A stretch of DNA of 64,000 bases from Brevibacterium ravenspurgense (GCF_001584615.1 NZ_LQQC01000008.1:124001-188000), one strand, 5' to 3'. Counted from the stretch's first letter, positions 50,397 to 59,177 are shown. The notes: a model not told the origin generated them from the sequence alone. Translations and numbers: made by a program.

Positions 50397-51680
50397 TCAA
50401 GAGAAATCTGTGAGCTGCCTGTCTGCCCACCGCTGTTCCACCACACTTGCGACAGCTGCCACAAACCGTCTGCGCTGACTTCCAAGCCCTGTATCCCCCA
50501 GATAATAACGGCACACTTTTTCCCGTTCAGCCTGCCCAGACTCCCCAGAGCCCAGCCCCTGGCGAACCATCTGCGAAATCCGACGCCCACCATCAGCAGT
50601 GCCGACCACCGATGGAACCCGTGAGAACAGACCACCGGCAGGCACCTCGGCACCCGGGTCAGTTGGAGCCACCCCCACGAGGGGCTTATGCGTTGACAGC
50701 CAGTCAAAAGCAACCGACGACATTTCGGCCACACACGCATCAGCCGCAGCAAACTGCCATGACACCGTCGGCGAATCATCAAACACACAGCCTGCAGCAC
50801 CCGTCACAAGATCCCGAATCTGCGCCTCCGCCCGAGCAAACTCCGGCTTCACAACACCCGTCCGCGGATGCGGCCGGTAGATGACACCGAAACCAGCCTC
50901 CACAAGCCCCTCCACCAGCGGAACACCCGACTGTGCCAGGGTGCCGTACGCCATGGACGGCGAATCGCCCTCCCACGTGGGCGCATAGAACACAGTGGGC
51001 CGACTGCCATCCAGAACCTGTTGGAAACGCTCCGGCACCGGTCCGGCATAGTCCAACTGCGGCCTGCCCACATCGATCATGTCCGGCAAACGCCCCAGCA
51101 GCGCCTTCTCGATCCGCTCCCTGGCGGCCAAACCAGCCGTGAACACACAGTCATAGGCTTTCAGCTGGTTCGACACCATCGAAATCTTTTCGCTCTCCCC
51201 ATGCGACAAATGCACATGAGCCGGCGTCGGATACCGCAGAGCCTGAAAATTCAGCACAGCCTGATTGACATACAGCACCGCACACAGGGTGGGCTGCGTC
51301 ATAAAACGATCGACATCCGACGTCAGCCGCGCATACCGCACCGGAAGCTCCGTCAACTGCGCAATCTCACGCGCGTTGTCCAGATTGCGCATGAGGATGC
51401 CCACCGGCCACGGCGCACCATCGCCCGGACCGTCCAGAGTCATCCCCGACTCCAAATGCATCGTCGCCGCAAGATCCTCAATCGGGGCCAACCACTGCTT
51501 CAGCTGATACGTCGAGGCCCTATCCCCCGCGTGATACACACCAACCACAAAACCGTCATCACGCGACGGCACAAACTTCGGATCCAACCGCCGCTCAGCC
51601 GCGCGCACCGACAGTTCACGACCCACCTGAGAAGAGAACCGCTTCGCCGACGAAAACACGTGGGACACCCTGTTCATCAT
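50397..51680 (-). CDS. TagB/TagF-like CDP-glycerol glycerophosphotransferase family protein, second copy
   Basis: This 427-residue protein is a paralogue of the one at 38910: HVHLSHGESEKISMVSNQLK, VFYAPTWEGDS, VIYRPHPR and AEMSSVAFDWLSTHKP match position by position. The last Asp-x-Ser-Ser block reads AEMSSVAFDW, so the aspartate of the family motif is replaced by glutamate two residues before the serines. The ATG at 51680 follows a CATACT -10 box seven bases upstream. It is divergent from the DUF805 gene and precedes the surface protein gene on the same strand. It probably acts on a teichoic-acid-type polymer. Confidence 0.87.
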   Translation of the reverse strand: MMNRVSHVFSSAKRFSSQVGRELSVRAAERRLDPKFVPSRDDGFVVGVYHAGDRASTYQLKQWLAPIEDLAATMHLESGMTLDGPGDGAPWPVGILMRNLDNAREIAQLTELPVRYARLTSDVDRFMTQPTLCAVLYVNQAVLNFQALRYPTPAHVHLSHGESEKISMVSNQLKAYDCVFTAGLAARERIEKALLGRLPDMIDVGRPQLDYAGPVPERFQQVLDGSRPTVFYAPTWEGDSPSMAYGTLAQSGVPLVEGLVEAGFGVIYRPHPRTGVVKPEFARAEAQIRDLVTGAAGCVFDDSPTVSWQFAAADACVAEMSSVAFDWLSTHKPLVGVAPTDPGAEVPAGGLFSRVPSVVGTADGGRRISQMVRQGLGSGESGQAEREKVCRYYLGDTGLGSQRRRFVAAVASVVEQRWADRQLTDFS

Positions 51681-51687
51681 GCAGACC

Positions 51688-51693
51688 AGTATG
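51688..51693 (-). promoter_or_regulatory. -10 box of a leaderless promoter for the TagB-like gene
   Basis: CATACT on the minus strand ends seven bases before the ATG at 51680; no ribosome-binding site is visible. Confidence 0.45.
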
Positions 51694-51725
51694 CCAGCGC
51701 AGAAACGAGCACCGCCGTTGTTTCC

Positions 51726-51741
51726 TTCCGAGTAACCGGAA
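51726..51741. promoter_or_regulatory. Inverted repeat TTCCG-N6-CGGAA in divergent intergenic region
   Basis: This small dyad lies between the divergent starts at 51680 and 51784, just upstream of a TACACT (51747-51752) that could be the -10 box of the DUF805 gene. It could be a regulator site. Confidence 0.35.
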
Positions 51742-51783
51742 ATCACTACACTGACGACCGACCCATACCAACCCAGGAGCACG

Positions 51784-52512
51784 ATGAACTCAAACCCCTA
51801 CGACAACAACCCCTACGGCAGTGGCCCTGGTGGCGGCCCCTACGGCAGCGGTCCCGGCGGGCAACCCAGCTACGGCGGCAGCAGCCCTTTCGGTGACAGC
51901 AGCCAGTTCGGCGGGCAACCGGGCAACGGCGACAACCCTTTCGACAACAGCCCCTACGCCCACAACCCCTTCGGCGCTGGGGCGCCGTCCGCCCCGCAGC
52001 GCCGAAAAATCACCGAAAAGGACTACCGCGGCACCGGTCAAAAACCACCGCTGTCGCAGCCTCTCTACGGCGCGGGCCCAGTGACCGCCTACACGCGGTT
52101 CTGGAAGAAGTTCGCACGGTTCAAGGGCTACGCATCGCTGTCGGAATACTGGTGGCCGCAGCTGATCAACACCTTGATCTGCTTCGTTCTGTTCGTCCCC
52201 AGCATCGTCGCCGTCATCATGGCCGACATCGAAGCCCAAAGAACCTTCGAGGCCACCGGATACGAGGTCGAACCTGACGTCCCAGCGCTTGCGATCATCG
52301 GGACCCTCGTTTCGTTCCTGTTCCTGTTGGTCGCCGCAGTGCCCACCCTGTCCTCCGGCTGGCGACGCATCCAAGACGCCGGCATGCACGGCGCCCTCAT
52401 CTTCCTGGCGTTCATTCCCTACCTGGGCGGACTCATCAACATCGTCCTGTGCATCCTGCCCACCAAACTGACCGCCCGCCAACCCGGACGCGACGACCTC
52501 ACCGGCGACTGA
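51784..52512 (+). CDS. DUF805 membrane protein with Gly/Asn/Ser-rich N-terminus
   Basis: This 242-residue protein begins with about 85 residues of low complexity (MNSNPYDNNPYGSGPGGGPY, then PSYGGSSPFGDSSQFGG). The DUF805 domain follows: RFWKKFARFKGYASLSEYWW, a hydrophobic helix, a second helix, and LSSGWRRIQDAGMHGALIFL with a third. The family is widespread and of unknown function. The ATG at 51784 has an AGGAG site. A strong terminator follows immediately. Confidence 0.88.
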   Translation: MNSNPYDNNPYGSGPGGGPYGSGPGGQPSYGGSSPFGDSSQFGGQPGNGDNPFDNSPYAHNPFGAGAPSAPQRRKITEKDYRGTGQKPPLSQPLYGAGPVTAYTRFWKKFARFKGYASLSEYWWPQLINTLICFVLFVPSIVAVIMADIEAQRTFEATGYEVEPDVPALAIIGTLVSFLFLLVAAVPTLSSGWRRIQDAGMHGALIFLAFIPYLGGLINIVLCILPTKLTARQPGRDDLTGD

Positions 52513-52530
52513 ACCCACCACCACATGACG

Positions 52531-52567
52531 AGGTGCCTGCTCACGTGAGCAGGCACCTCATATTTTT
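52531..52567 (+). terminator. Intrinsic terminator of the DUF805 gene
   Basis: A perfect 13-base stem (AGGTGCCTGCTCA, loop CG, TGAGCAGGCACCT) is followed by CATATTTTT on the plus strand. It is preceded by CATGACG, giving the same TGACGAGGTGCC string as at 9354. Confidence 0.88.
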
Positions 52568-52578
52568 CTGGGGTCAGG

Positions 52579-53235
52579 TCAGTCCGCGGGTGTGCCCGGA
52601 TGTTCGGCGGAAGCCGGGCCAGACGCGGCAGCTTCGGCAGCCTCTTTCAATGCCCTTTGGCGTTTCTGCAGATTCCATTCGTGGCGGGTGAGCCACACGA
52701 TGAAGATGTCGAAGATCGTCAGCAGCAAAAAGAAGATCGAGTGGCGGGCAAAGATTTCATAGGTCTGGTAGATGATGAACGCTGCCAAGAAGCCCATCAT
52801 CCACGGGTAGGCCCACATCTTGCCCTTCAGCACAGCCCACACCAAAACGATCTTCGTGGCCGCGTGGCTGATCATGTAGATCGCCGCATACAGCTGAATA
52901 CCCGAATCCAGATTCTCCGTCTGATGCAGAAGCCACGCCGTAACAGGGTTGTCCGTATTGCCCGCCGTAAGCTTCACCGCCAGCTGATGCCACACGTGCC
53001 GGGGCACAACAAGAACTACAATGCCCGAGGCCATCTGACCCAAACCAAACAGGCCCTTGCCGATCAGCGTGATGTAGAAAATCACGTGCAGCCAATGTTC
53101 GCGCTTGCGCTGTTTAGGTGGAATGAGATCAGCAGAGGTTTCCGTATCCGCCAAGGTCGGGACCAGACGGTCGGTGCTTCCGCTGTGCGCTTTGTGGTTC
53201 TCGTGCGCCGTATGGCTGCTGAAGCTGCGCGTCAT
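52579..53235 (-). CDS. DUF2127-type membrane protein
   Basis: This 218-residue protein has four hydrophobic segments between residues 45 and 185 and the block REHWLHVIFYITLIGKGLFG followed by DSGIQLYAAIYMISHAATKI and WAYPWMMGFLAAF, which fit the DUF2127 family. The function is unknown. Both ends are soluble and charged. Its ATG overlaps the stop of the PAP2 gene by four bases (ATGA), so it is the last gene of the NUDIX-PAP2-DUF2127 operon. Confidence 0.8.
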   Translation of the reverse strand: MTRSFSSHTAHENHKAHSGSTDRLVPTLADTETSADLIPPKQRKREHWLHVIFYITLIGKGLFGLGQMASGIVVLVVPRHVWHQLAVKLTAGNTDNPVTAWLLHQTENLDSGIQLYAAIYMISHAATKIVLVWAVLKGKMWAYPWMMGFLAAFIIYQTYEIFARHSIFFLLLTIFDIFIVWLTRHEWNLQKRQRALKEAAEAAASGPASAEHPGTPAD

Positions 53236-53969
53236 TGCCGTGTTCCTGTGTTCTGCGAAGCCTGAGCGGCTCGCAGTTCAGCGCCGCGCTGCTGTTCACG
53301 CCATTTCCGCAGGGCTTTTCTGCGCTTCAGCGGCGTCAGCCTGTGCCGGACAAGCACGTACAGCACCAAACAGGCGCCCACGCCCACCAGGCAGCCGGCC
53401 GTCACATCAGTGAAATAGTGCACGCCCAAATACAGGCGTGACAAACAGATGAGCGCGGTCATGCCCAAAGCTCCGGCCCAAATGATTGCCCGCTGCCATA
53501 AGCGCACAAACAGCAAACTGAAAACAACAGCCGACGAAAACAACAACGACGACGTCCCCGTGGCGTGCCCCGACGGGAACGAAAAGTTCGTCTCGAGCAC
53601 CAACCGGTTCTCTACTGCCGGACGGGGACGGGCATACAGCGGTTTGAGCGAATGCGTGATCGCTGAGGCGAGCGCAACACAGCCGGCAATATAGGCCGCC
53701 GGCCGCCAACTGCCGGCCAGCACCCACACAATCACCGCCACCAGCACGCCCAGGATGATCGTGCCCAAGGGGCTGAAGATATTGGTGAAGAACACCAAGA
53801 ACGCTGTACGCGGATCGCTGCGATGTTCGATCATGTCGCCGAGAACTTCATGGTCGGCCTCCAGCACCAGGGTTGTCTGCACAAACAGACCCAAGATGAC
53901 CACCAGGGCGAAAAGTAACACGCCGGTGCTGATCCGCTTGACCGGCGGATTCGGCTTCTGGTTGTTCAC
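53232..53969 (-). CDS. PAP2-family membrane phosphatase
   Basis: This 245-residue protein has six hydrophobic segments and the three PAP2 motifs: KPLYARPRP (K-x6-RP form), FSFPSGHATG and SRLYLGVHYFTDVTAG. Such enzymes remove phosphate from lipids, for example undecaprenyl pyrophosphate or phosphatidic acid, at the outer face of the membrane. The GTG at 53969 directly follows the NUDIX stop codon. A role in recycling the lipid carrier of wall polymers is possible, but not shown. Confidence 0.93.
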   Translation of the reverse strand: MNNQKPNPPVKRISTGVLLFALVVILGLFVQTTLVLEADHEVLGDMIEHRSDPRTAFLVFFTNIFSPLGTIILGVLVAVIVWVLAGSWRPAAYIAGCVALASAITHSLKPLYARPRPAVENRLVLETNFSFPSGHATGTSSLLFSSAVVFSLLFVRLWQRAIIWAGALGMTALICLSRLYLGVHYFTDVTAGCLVGVGACLVLYVLVRHRLTPLKRRKALRKWREQQRGAELRAAQASQNTGTRQ

Positions 53970-54446
53970 TCAGTTCACCTGGCCAGCAGCCAGACCGCGA
54001 GCCAGCAGCTCAGGGATAACGTGATTGCGCGTCAGCGGAGCAAAAGAACGCTCCGCCGTGTCCTGGGGAAGATCCGCGATCGGGAACCACTCCGCCTGGT
54101 CAATTTCATTGAAGAACCGCGGTTCCTGAACATTCAGACGATCCGGGGTGCCGCGGTAGGCGAACACCGTGCCGGTCACGTGAGTGTCCGGTTCATTCGC
54201 CGCATCCGTCGTCCAGGAGCCCAGCAGATCCAGCCGATCCGGGTCGAGATCCAGGTGCAGCTCCTCCGCGATTTCGCGGACAGCGGTGGCAAGAGGCTCC
54301 TCGTCAGATTCGATCTTGCCGCCGGGCAACATGAACGAGCTCGTCCCCTTCTTCCGGACCATCAGCAGCTCCGGCCTGTCCGGATGGATCAAGCACACAG
54401 CGGCGACGACAACAGACTTAGGGGATTGCTTCGGGGACTTGCTCAT
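53970..54446 (-). CDS. NUDIX hydrolase
   Basis: This 158-residue protein carries a complete NUDIX box at residues 43-65, GKIESDEEPLATAVREIAEE followed by LHL, which binds the metal and hydrolyses a nucleoside diphosphate derivative. The N-terminal SVVVAAVCLIHPDRPELLMV and a MVRKKGTSSFMLPGG lead-in are typical. The ATG at 54446 lies six bases behind a CATACT -10 box; the GTG at 54479 is a less likely start. The substrate is unknown. PAP2 and DUF2127 genes follow without gaps. Confidence 0.92.
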   Translation of the reverse strand: MSKSPKQSPKSVVVAAVCLIHPDRPELLMVRKKGTSSFMLPGGKIESDEEPLATAVREIAEELHLDLDPDRLDLLGSWTTDAANEPDTHVTGTVFAYRGTPDRLNVQEPRFFNEIDQAEWFPIADLPQDTAERSFAPLTRNHVIPELLARGLAAGQVN

Positions 54447-54452
54447 TCCACC

Positions 54453-54458
54453 AGTATG
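54453..54458 (-). promoter_or_regulatory. -10 box of a leaderless promoter for the NUDIX operon
   Basis: CATACT on the minus strand ends six bases before the ATG at 54446; the gap GGTGGA could alternatively serve as a weak ribosome-binding site. Confidence 0.4.
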
Positions 54459-54536
54459 GCCCACCGGTATGGGAGTCACATGAGACAGTGCGGGCTGCCG
54501 GCGGCTGTGCAGCGCGGTGGGCGGTTGTGCACCCCG

Positions 54537-55964
54537 TCAGGCGAGGAAGCTCACCGCGAACAGGGTTCCGCCCAAAACAATGCCCGAACCCACGAGCGTC
54601 ATCGTGGTGTAGCCCAGAATGTCGCGCATCTTCAGACCCGCAATAGCCAGCACGGGCAGAGCCCAGAACGGCTGGATCATGTTCGTCCACTGGTCACCGT
54701 AGGACACAGCCATGATCGCAATTGAGGGGTCGATGCCCAGTGATTCGGCGGCCTTGAGCATGATCGGGCCCTGCACCGCGAACTGCCCACCACCGGAAGG
54801 GACGAAGAAGTTCACAACGCCTGCCGCCACGAACGCCAGCACGCCGAATGTGTGCGGACCGGAAATCGACACCAGTGCGTTGGAGAAGATCTCAATGAGA
54901 CCCGACGCACTCATGATGCCCATAATGCCGGCATACAGCGGGAACTGCAGAAGGATCTCGCCGACGTTGACCGCCGCACCCTTGGCCAGGTAGATGATCT
55001 CGAAGGGGCTGCGCACCAACAGCAGGATGAGCGTCAGGAAGCTCCAGTTGACGATGTCCAGAGTCATCGCGCCGCCCTGTGCGAAGTGGACGACGATATA
55101 CGCCGCAAGCAGCAGGCCCACCAGCAGCGTGGGGATGCGGGACGCGTCAATGCGATCAGCCGGGGTGACGATCTCTTCGCCCACGAAGGGCTTTTCGCCG
55201 TGCTCAACTTCCGCAGGCATTTCAACAATCGGGGCGCCCGGCTTCGGGGCGGTCAACGCAAACAGAATCGCCATGACAATGAGCACCAACGCAGCCGCAG
55301 CCAGGTTCCACCACGCAAAGATGGTCTGCGAAACCGGGATGGTGCCGCCCATCGCCTCGTCAAGGAACGAACCGGGCGTTGCCGCAGTCAGAGGGCCCGA
55401 AGCCGAATAGCCCATGTGCCACACGACCATGCCCGAATAGCCAGCCGCAACAAGCAGCGGGAAGTGCACCTTGAAGCCGCGACGGCGAGCCGAACGAGCC
55501 ACCTCGACTGCCAACAGCGCACCGACAACCAGGGACAGACCCCACGTGATGAGGGCCGACACGCCAGCCACCACAAAGACCAGGACATAGGCAGAGCGGG
55601 GGCCGGAAGGCACATCGGCAATCTTGGCCAGCAGCTTCCGCACCGGTTGGGTGTGCGCCAACATATGGCCCAAGAAGATGATGAGCGCCATCTGGGTCAT
55701 GAACTCCAGCAGGCCCGAAAGCCCATCACCCCAGCCGACCAGCACATCGACAGGTTTGGTCGGGGTAAGGATGAGCGCCAGGATGCCAACGACAACACTC
55801 AGCACGATCGCAAACATGAGCGCCGACGGAGTCCACTTCTCAAGCAGTGAGTTAAGCGGGCGCATGACCGCCGGGGCGGCCGCCGAGCTGGGCGGGGTGT
55901 TTGCCTGAGTGGTGTTGGCGTTTGGTGTTGTGCCGTCAGGATGTCCGTTTGCGGAGTCCGACAT
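54537..55964 (-). CDS. Short-chain fatty acid transporter (AtoE family)
   Basis: This 475-residue protein has a disordered N-terminus (about 35 residues rich in Asn, Thr, Pro) and about eleven hydrophobic segments. It matches the AtoE-type transporters of short-chain fatty acids: PLNSLLEKWTPSALMFAIVL, FMTQMALIIFLGHMLAHT, GLVAGALL-like GLSLVVGALLAVEVAR, VNFFVPSGGGQFAVQGPIML and VSYGDQWTNMIQPFWALPVL. The ATG at 55964 follows AAAGGAG. It stands alone. Butyrate or acetoacetate uptake is plausible. Confidence 0.92.
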   Translation of the reverse strand: MSDSANGHPDGTTPNANTTQANTPPSSAAAPAVMRPLNSLLEKWTPSALMFAIVLSVVVGILALILTPTKPVDVLVGWGDGLSGLLEFMTQMALIIFLGHMLAHTQPVRKLLAKIADVPSGPRSAYVLVFVVAGVSALITWGLSLVVGALLAVEVARSARRRGFKVHFPLLVAAGYSGMVVWHMGYSASGPLTAATPGSFLDEAMGGTIPVSQTIFAWWNLAAAALVLIVMAILFALTAPKPGAPIVEMPAEVEHGEKPFVGEEIVTPADRIDASRIPTLLVGLLLAAYIVVHFAQGGAMTLDIVNWSFLTLILLLVRSPFEIIYLAKGAAVNVGEILLQFPLYAGIMGIMSASGLIEIFSNALVSISGPHTFGVLAFVAAGVVNFFVPSGGGQFAVQGPIMLKAAESLGIDPSIAIMAVSYGDQWTNMIQPFWALPVLAIAGLKMRDILGYTTMTLVGSGIVLGGTLFAVSFLA

Positions 55965-56117
55965 AAGAGCGCTCCTTTGCGTTCGTGTGCTGATTCACAG
56001 TTATCGTAGAGAACACACAGCCGGAGCGCGAAACCTCTGGTGAGAACGCCTGTCGCAGACACGTGTCTAGAGCGTGTCTGCGCACCCGCTGCAATGACGC
56101 CACAGAAAGGACGGCCC

Positions 56118-56489
56118 ATGACCGCCGAACTGTCCCCCGCCGACGTTGAAGCCCTCGTCCGCCGCTACTACACGACCGTGGATGCCGGCGACGACAACGC
56201 CACCGCAGACCTCTTCGCGGCCGACGGCACCTACGACCGCCCCGGCTACGACACCATGGTTGGCGAAGACATCCGCCGCTTCTACCTGGAAAACCGCGTG
56301 ATCGAATCAGGCGAACACACGCTGCTGGACGTGATTGTCAACGGCAACCAGGCGGCCTCACGCGGCGAATTCAACGGCAAACTCAAAGACGGATCCGACG
56401 CCCACGAAGGCTTCGCCGACTTCTTCGTCTTCAACGCCGACGGCACAATCGCCAAGCGCACCAGCTACTTCTACCGCGCCGCAGTGTGA
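56118..56489 (+). CDS. NTF2/SnoaL-like small protein
   Basis: This 123-residue protein has the cone-like NTF2 fold pattern: VEALVRRYYTTVDAGDDNAT, then LFAADGTYDRPGYDTMVGED and a beta-rich C-terminus ending FVFNADGTIAKRTSYFYRAA. Relatives include ketosteroid isomerase-like and SnoaL-like proteins with varied functions; none can be assigned. The ATG at 56118 follows AAAGGA; an in-frame extension to 56040 is unlikely. A weak GAGGC/GCCTC hairpin lies about 40 bases behind the stop. Confidence 0.82.
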   Translation: MTAELSPADVEALVRRYYTTVDAGDDNATADLFAADGTYDRPGYDTMVGEDIRRFYLENRVIESGEHTLLDVIVNGNQAASRGEFNGKLKDGSDAHEGFADFFVFNADGTIAKRTSYFYRAAV

Positions 56490-56672
56490 GGTGTGCGGTG
56501 GGCGCAGCCCACTGTGCAGATGAGGGCGCATATGGAGGCAAAAATCGTGTTTTCGCCTCGATCTTCCACCTAGACAGCAGAATCCCCCGCCGGGCATCAG
56601 AAAAACCGGCCCGACGAGGGATCTGCCTGCTTAAACGAAACTCAAGCCCCGCTTAACGGCCAGTGGCCCGCC

Positions 56673-57581
56673 TCAACGCCCAGCGGCCCTCGCACGGAGT
56701 ATCGCGTTTTGGATTTCGTCGCGGCGAACAGCGATCGATTCCTCGGGCGGCATTCCATAGGCGGCTTCAGCCTGCTCGAAAATCTCGGCCATGCCCTCCA
56801 TAGACATGTCTGGCTGCGGCAGATCGATCTCGGCAAAACTCGGCCCAATATGCTCCATGAGCCCGCGCAGACCAGCTTTGCCGCCACCTAAGTGCAGACC
56901 CTCAAACGGCCCAACCGCAGCCCACCGGATGCCCAGTGAATTGCGCACGGCAGCATCAAGGTCTTCAACGCTGACAACACCGCTCTGCACCAAGTGCACA
57001 GCTTCACGCAGCACAGCATTCTGCAGGCGGTTGCCCACGAAACCGCGCGCTTCCTTCTTCAGCACAATCGGCTCACGGCCCACACCGCGGTAGAATTCAA
57101 CAGCCGTCTGCACCGCTTCATCCGACGTCTTCGGTGAAGGAACAACCTCGACCAGCGGCATGATGTGCGGCGGGTTGAACGGGTGTCCCACCAGCAGGCG
57201 GGCAGCAACATCGTCCGGCAGCTGCGCCGCAGTTTCCGAGGCCGGAATCGCCGACGAACTCGAGGCAAACACGGCCTGCGCCGACGCATGCTGGGCGGCC
57301 GCAGCAAAGAGTTCGCGCTTCACATCAACACGCTCCGGGCCGCACTCCTGGATGAAATCAGCACCCGAGGCGGCATCGGCCAGAGGATCTTCCCCCTCGG
57401 CAGCGCGCACAGAACCAGCCGAATTCGAACCAGCCCCAGCCGGCACCTCGCCAACAAGATCAGAAACGATCTCCCCGAGGTCTTCACGAGGGTCGCTCAG
57501 AACAACCTCGTGCCCGTGGGAGGCGAACAGCTTCGCCCACGACTGGCCAATCGTGCCAGCACCGATAACAGCAACCTTCAT
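56673..57581 (-). CDS. 3-hydroxyacyl-CoA dehydrogenase family protein
   Basis: This 302-residue protein has an N-terminal Rossmann domain (MKVAVIGAGTIGQSWAKLFA), the catalytic region FASSSSAIPASETAAQL and HPFNPPHIMPLVEV with its active histidine, and a shorter C-terminal domain with GFVGNRLQNAVLREAVHLVQ. It could oxidise 3-hydroxyacyl-CoA, or be a related enzyme such as L-carnitine or L-gulonate dehydrogenase. The segment between the Rossmann start and the catalytic loop contains an Ala/Gly-rich insert. Its ATG overlaps the stop of the upstream transporter gene (TGATG), so the two are coupled. Confidence 0.9.
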   Translation of the reverse strand: MKVAVIGAGTIGQSWAKLFASHGHEVVLSDPREDLGEIVSDLVGEVPAGAGSNSAGSVRAAEGEDPLADAASGADFIQECGPERVDVKRELFAAAAQHASAQAVFASSSSAIPASETAAQLPDDVAARLLVGHPFNPPHIMPLVEVVPSPKTSDEAVQTAVEFYRGVGREPIVLKKEARGFVGNRLQNAVLREAVHLVQSGVVSVEDLDAAVRNSLGIRWAAVGPFEGLHLGGGKAGLRGLMEHIGPSFAEIDLPQPDMSMEGMAEIFEQAEAAYGMPPEESIAVRRDEIQNAILRARAAGR

Positions 57582-59056
57582 CAGCGGACTCCCTTCATGA
57601 GCTTTGTAACCGGCTTAGCTGCGGCAAGAACAATCGCACCGAAGACCAGAGCGGCAATACCGTGCCACATCCAGTACGGCAGCTGGTTGTCCACCGCGTA
57701 GAACTGCGAGGTCACACCGGCAAGCGATGTGCCCACGCCAGAGGCCAGGAAGAACAGGGCGATCATCTGCGAACGGAACACCCGCGGCGCCAGGCGCGTA
57801 GCTGCCGAAAGGCCAATAGGCGAAATGAGCAGCTCCGCAATGACGAACAGCATCAGCAGGAAGATCATGTACAGCAGCGGCGTGCGCGCATCACCGGTGC
57901 CGCTGGACGAGAACGGGATGAACAGCAGGAACGCCACACCGATCAGCACCAGCGCAAGACCGGCCTTGACCATGGTCGAGGGCTGCTTGTCACCCATGCG
58001 AAGCCACAGCGCCGAAGTTCCCATCGACAGCAGGATCACCCACGCGGCGGGAATGAGCGTGACCCACGAGATCGGCATTTCCCAACCGAACACCGAACGG
58101 TTGAGGCTCTCATCGGAGTACACAACCAGCACACCGAAGATCTGCTGATACAGCGCCCAGAAAACCACCGATGCCAAGAAGAAAGGAATGAACGCGAACA
58201 CGCGCGAACGTTCAACAGAGGTGACCTGCTTGCTGGTGGTCATGATCGTGAAGTACACAATCGCCGCAAACGCCGAAACACCTGCAATCCAGGTAGAGAT
58301 GTTCGACACCGTCAACCAGCCAAGAGCCACAACAGCCCAAATGGCCAAACCGACCGCCACAACCGCGGCAGGCAGAATCCACAGCTTGTTGCGCGGCAGC
58401 GGGTTCACCGTCTTACGCGAATCCGCCGGCAGGTTCTTCCGGCCGGTCATGTACACAATCAGGCCGAGCGCCATACCGACAGCAGCGGCACCGAAGCCGA
58501 TGTGGAAGCCGATCCGATCCTGCAGCAGACCCACAATCAGCGGACCCAGCAGAGCACCGATGTTGATGCCCAGGTAGAACAACGAGAACCCGGCATCGCG
58601 CCGCGGGTCCTTTTCCGAATACAGCGTGCCGACAATCGCTGAGGCCGTCGCCTTCAGACCACCCGAACCGAGCGCCACAAGCCCCGTACCGATGAGCACG
58701 CCGGCAAAGCCCGGCACAACCGCCAAAGCCACGTGGCCTGCAACGATGATGATCGCGCTGCTGAACAGCACACGCTCGGAGCTGAGCACACGGTCGGCAA
58801 TCCAGGAGCCCAGGATGGTCGCCAGGAACACCGCCCCGCCATAGGCACCGACAAACGCGGTAGCCGTGGTCTGGCTGTAGCCCAAACCTCCGTCGGCAAC
58901 CGAGAAGTACAGGTAGATCGCCAAGATCCCCTGCATGCCGTAATACGAAAAACGCTCCCACATCTCCAAGCCGAAAAGCTGGGCGAGCGGGAGCGGATGA
59001 CCGAAGAAACGAGTGTCCGCCTGGACCTCGTCAGAACTCTTTGCTGGGGTTTTCAT
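57581..59056 (-). CDS. POT/PTR-family proton-dependent peptide transporter
   Basis: This 491-residue protein has about 12-14 membrane helices. The PTR signature FGLEMWERFSYYGMQGIL near residue 28 contains the E-x-x-E-R-F-x-Y-Y proton-coupling motif, and KATASAIVGTLYSEKDPRRD and FYLGINIGALLGPLIVGLLQ follow. It imports di- and tripeptides. The ATG at 59056 is taken because similarity begins there; the open frame upstream continues through the intergenic hairpin into the acyl-CoA ligase gene and is not real. It is coupled to the dehydrogenase gene, an unusual pairing. Confidence 0.93.
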   Translation of the reverse strand: MKTPAKSSDEVQADTRFFGHPLPLAQLFGLEMWERFSYYGMQGILAIYLYFSVADGGLGYSQTTATAFVGAYGGAVFLATILGSWIADRVLSSERVLFSSAIIIVAGHVALAVVPGFAGVLIGTGLVALGSGGLKATASAIVGTLYSEKDPRRDAGFSLFYLGINIGALLGPLIVGLLQDRIGFHIGFGAAAVGMALGLIVYMTGRKNLPADSRKTVNPLPRNKLWILPAAVVAVGLAIWAVVALGWLTVSNISTWIAGVSAFAAIVYFTIMTTSKQVTSVERSRVFAFIPFFLASVVFWALYQQIFGVLVVYSDESLNRSVFGWEMPISWVTLIPAAWVILLSMGTSALWLRMGDKQPSTMVKAGLALVLIGVAFLLFIPFSSSGTGDARTPLLYMIFLLMLFVIAELLISPIGLSAATRLAPRVFRSQMIALFFLASGVGTSLAGVTSQFYAVDNQLPYWMWHGIAALVFGAIVLAAAKPVTKLMKGVR

Positions 59057-59084
59057 CACCCCACCAGGGTAGAGGAAACACATG

Positions 59085-59155
59085 ACGAGGCGCCGCTCAC
59101 CATCCCGGGCACCGCACCAAGGTGCGGTGCGGCTGGGAGGCAGGCGGCGCCTCGT
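59085..59155. terminator. Nested hairpin between acyl-CoA ligase and peptide transporter genes
   Basis: Perfect 12-base arms ACGAGGCGCCGC (59085-59096) and GCGGCGCCTCGT (59144-59155) enclose a second perfect hairpin GCACCGCACC-AA-GGTGCGGTGC (59109-59130). It lies behind the acyl-CoA ligase stop on the minus strand, without a U-run. Confidence 0.6.
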
Positions 59156-59177
59156 GCGTATAAAAGCGCTGGTCAGA

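Noticed and set aside
50303-50800. Alternative frame that continues past the TagB-like stop and ends SLEVAITPSGVPDGRFRVEP and further residues
   Set aside because: It looks somewhat protein-like, but the TagB-like frame upstream is fully conserved in this region (as in the paralogue at 38910, which ends without such a tail), so a frameshifted extension is not supported.
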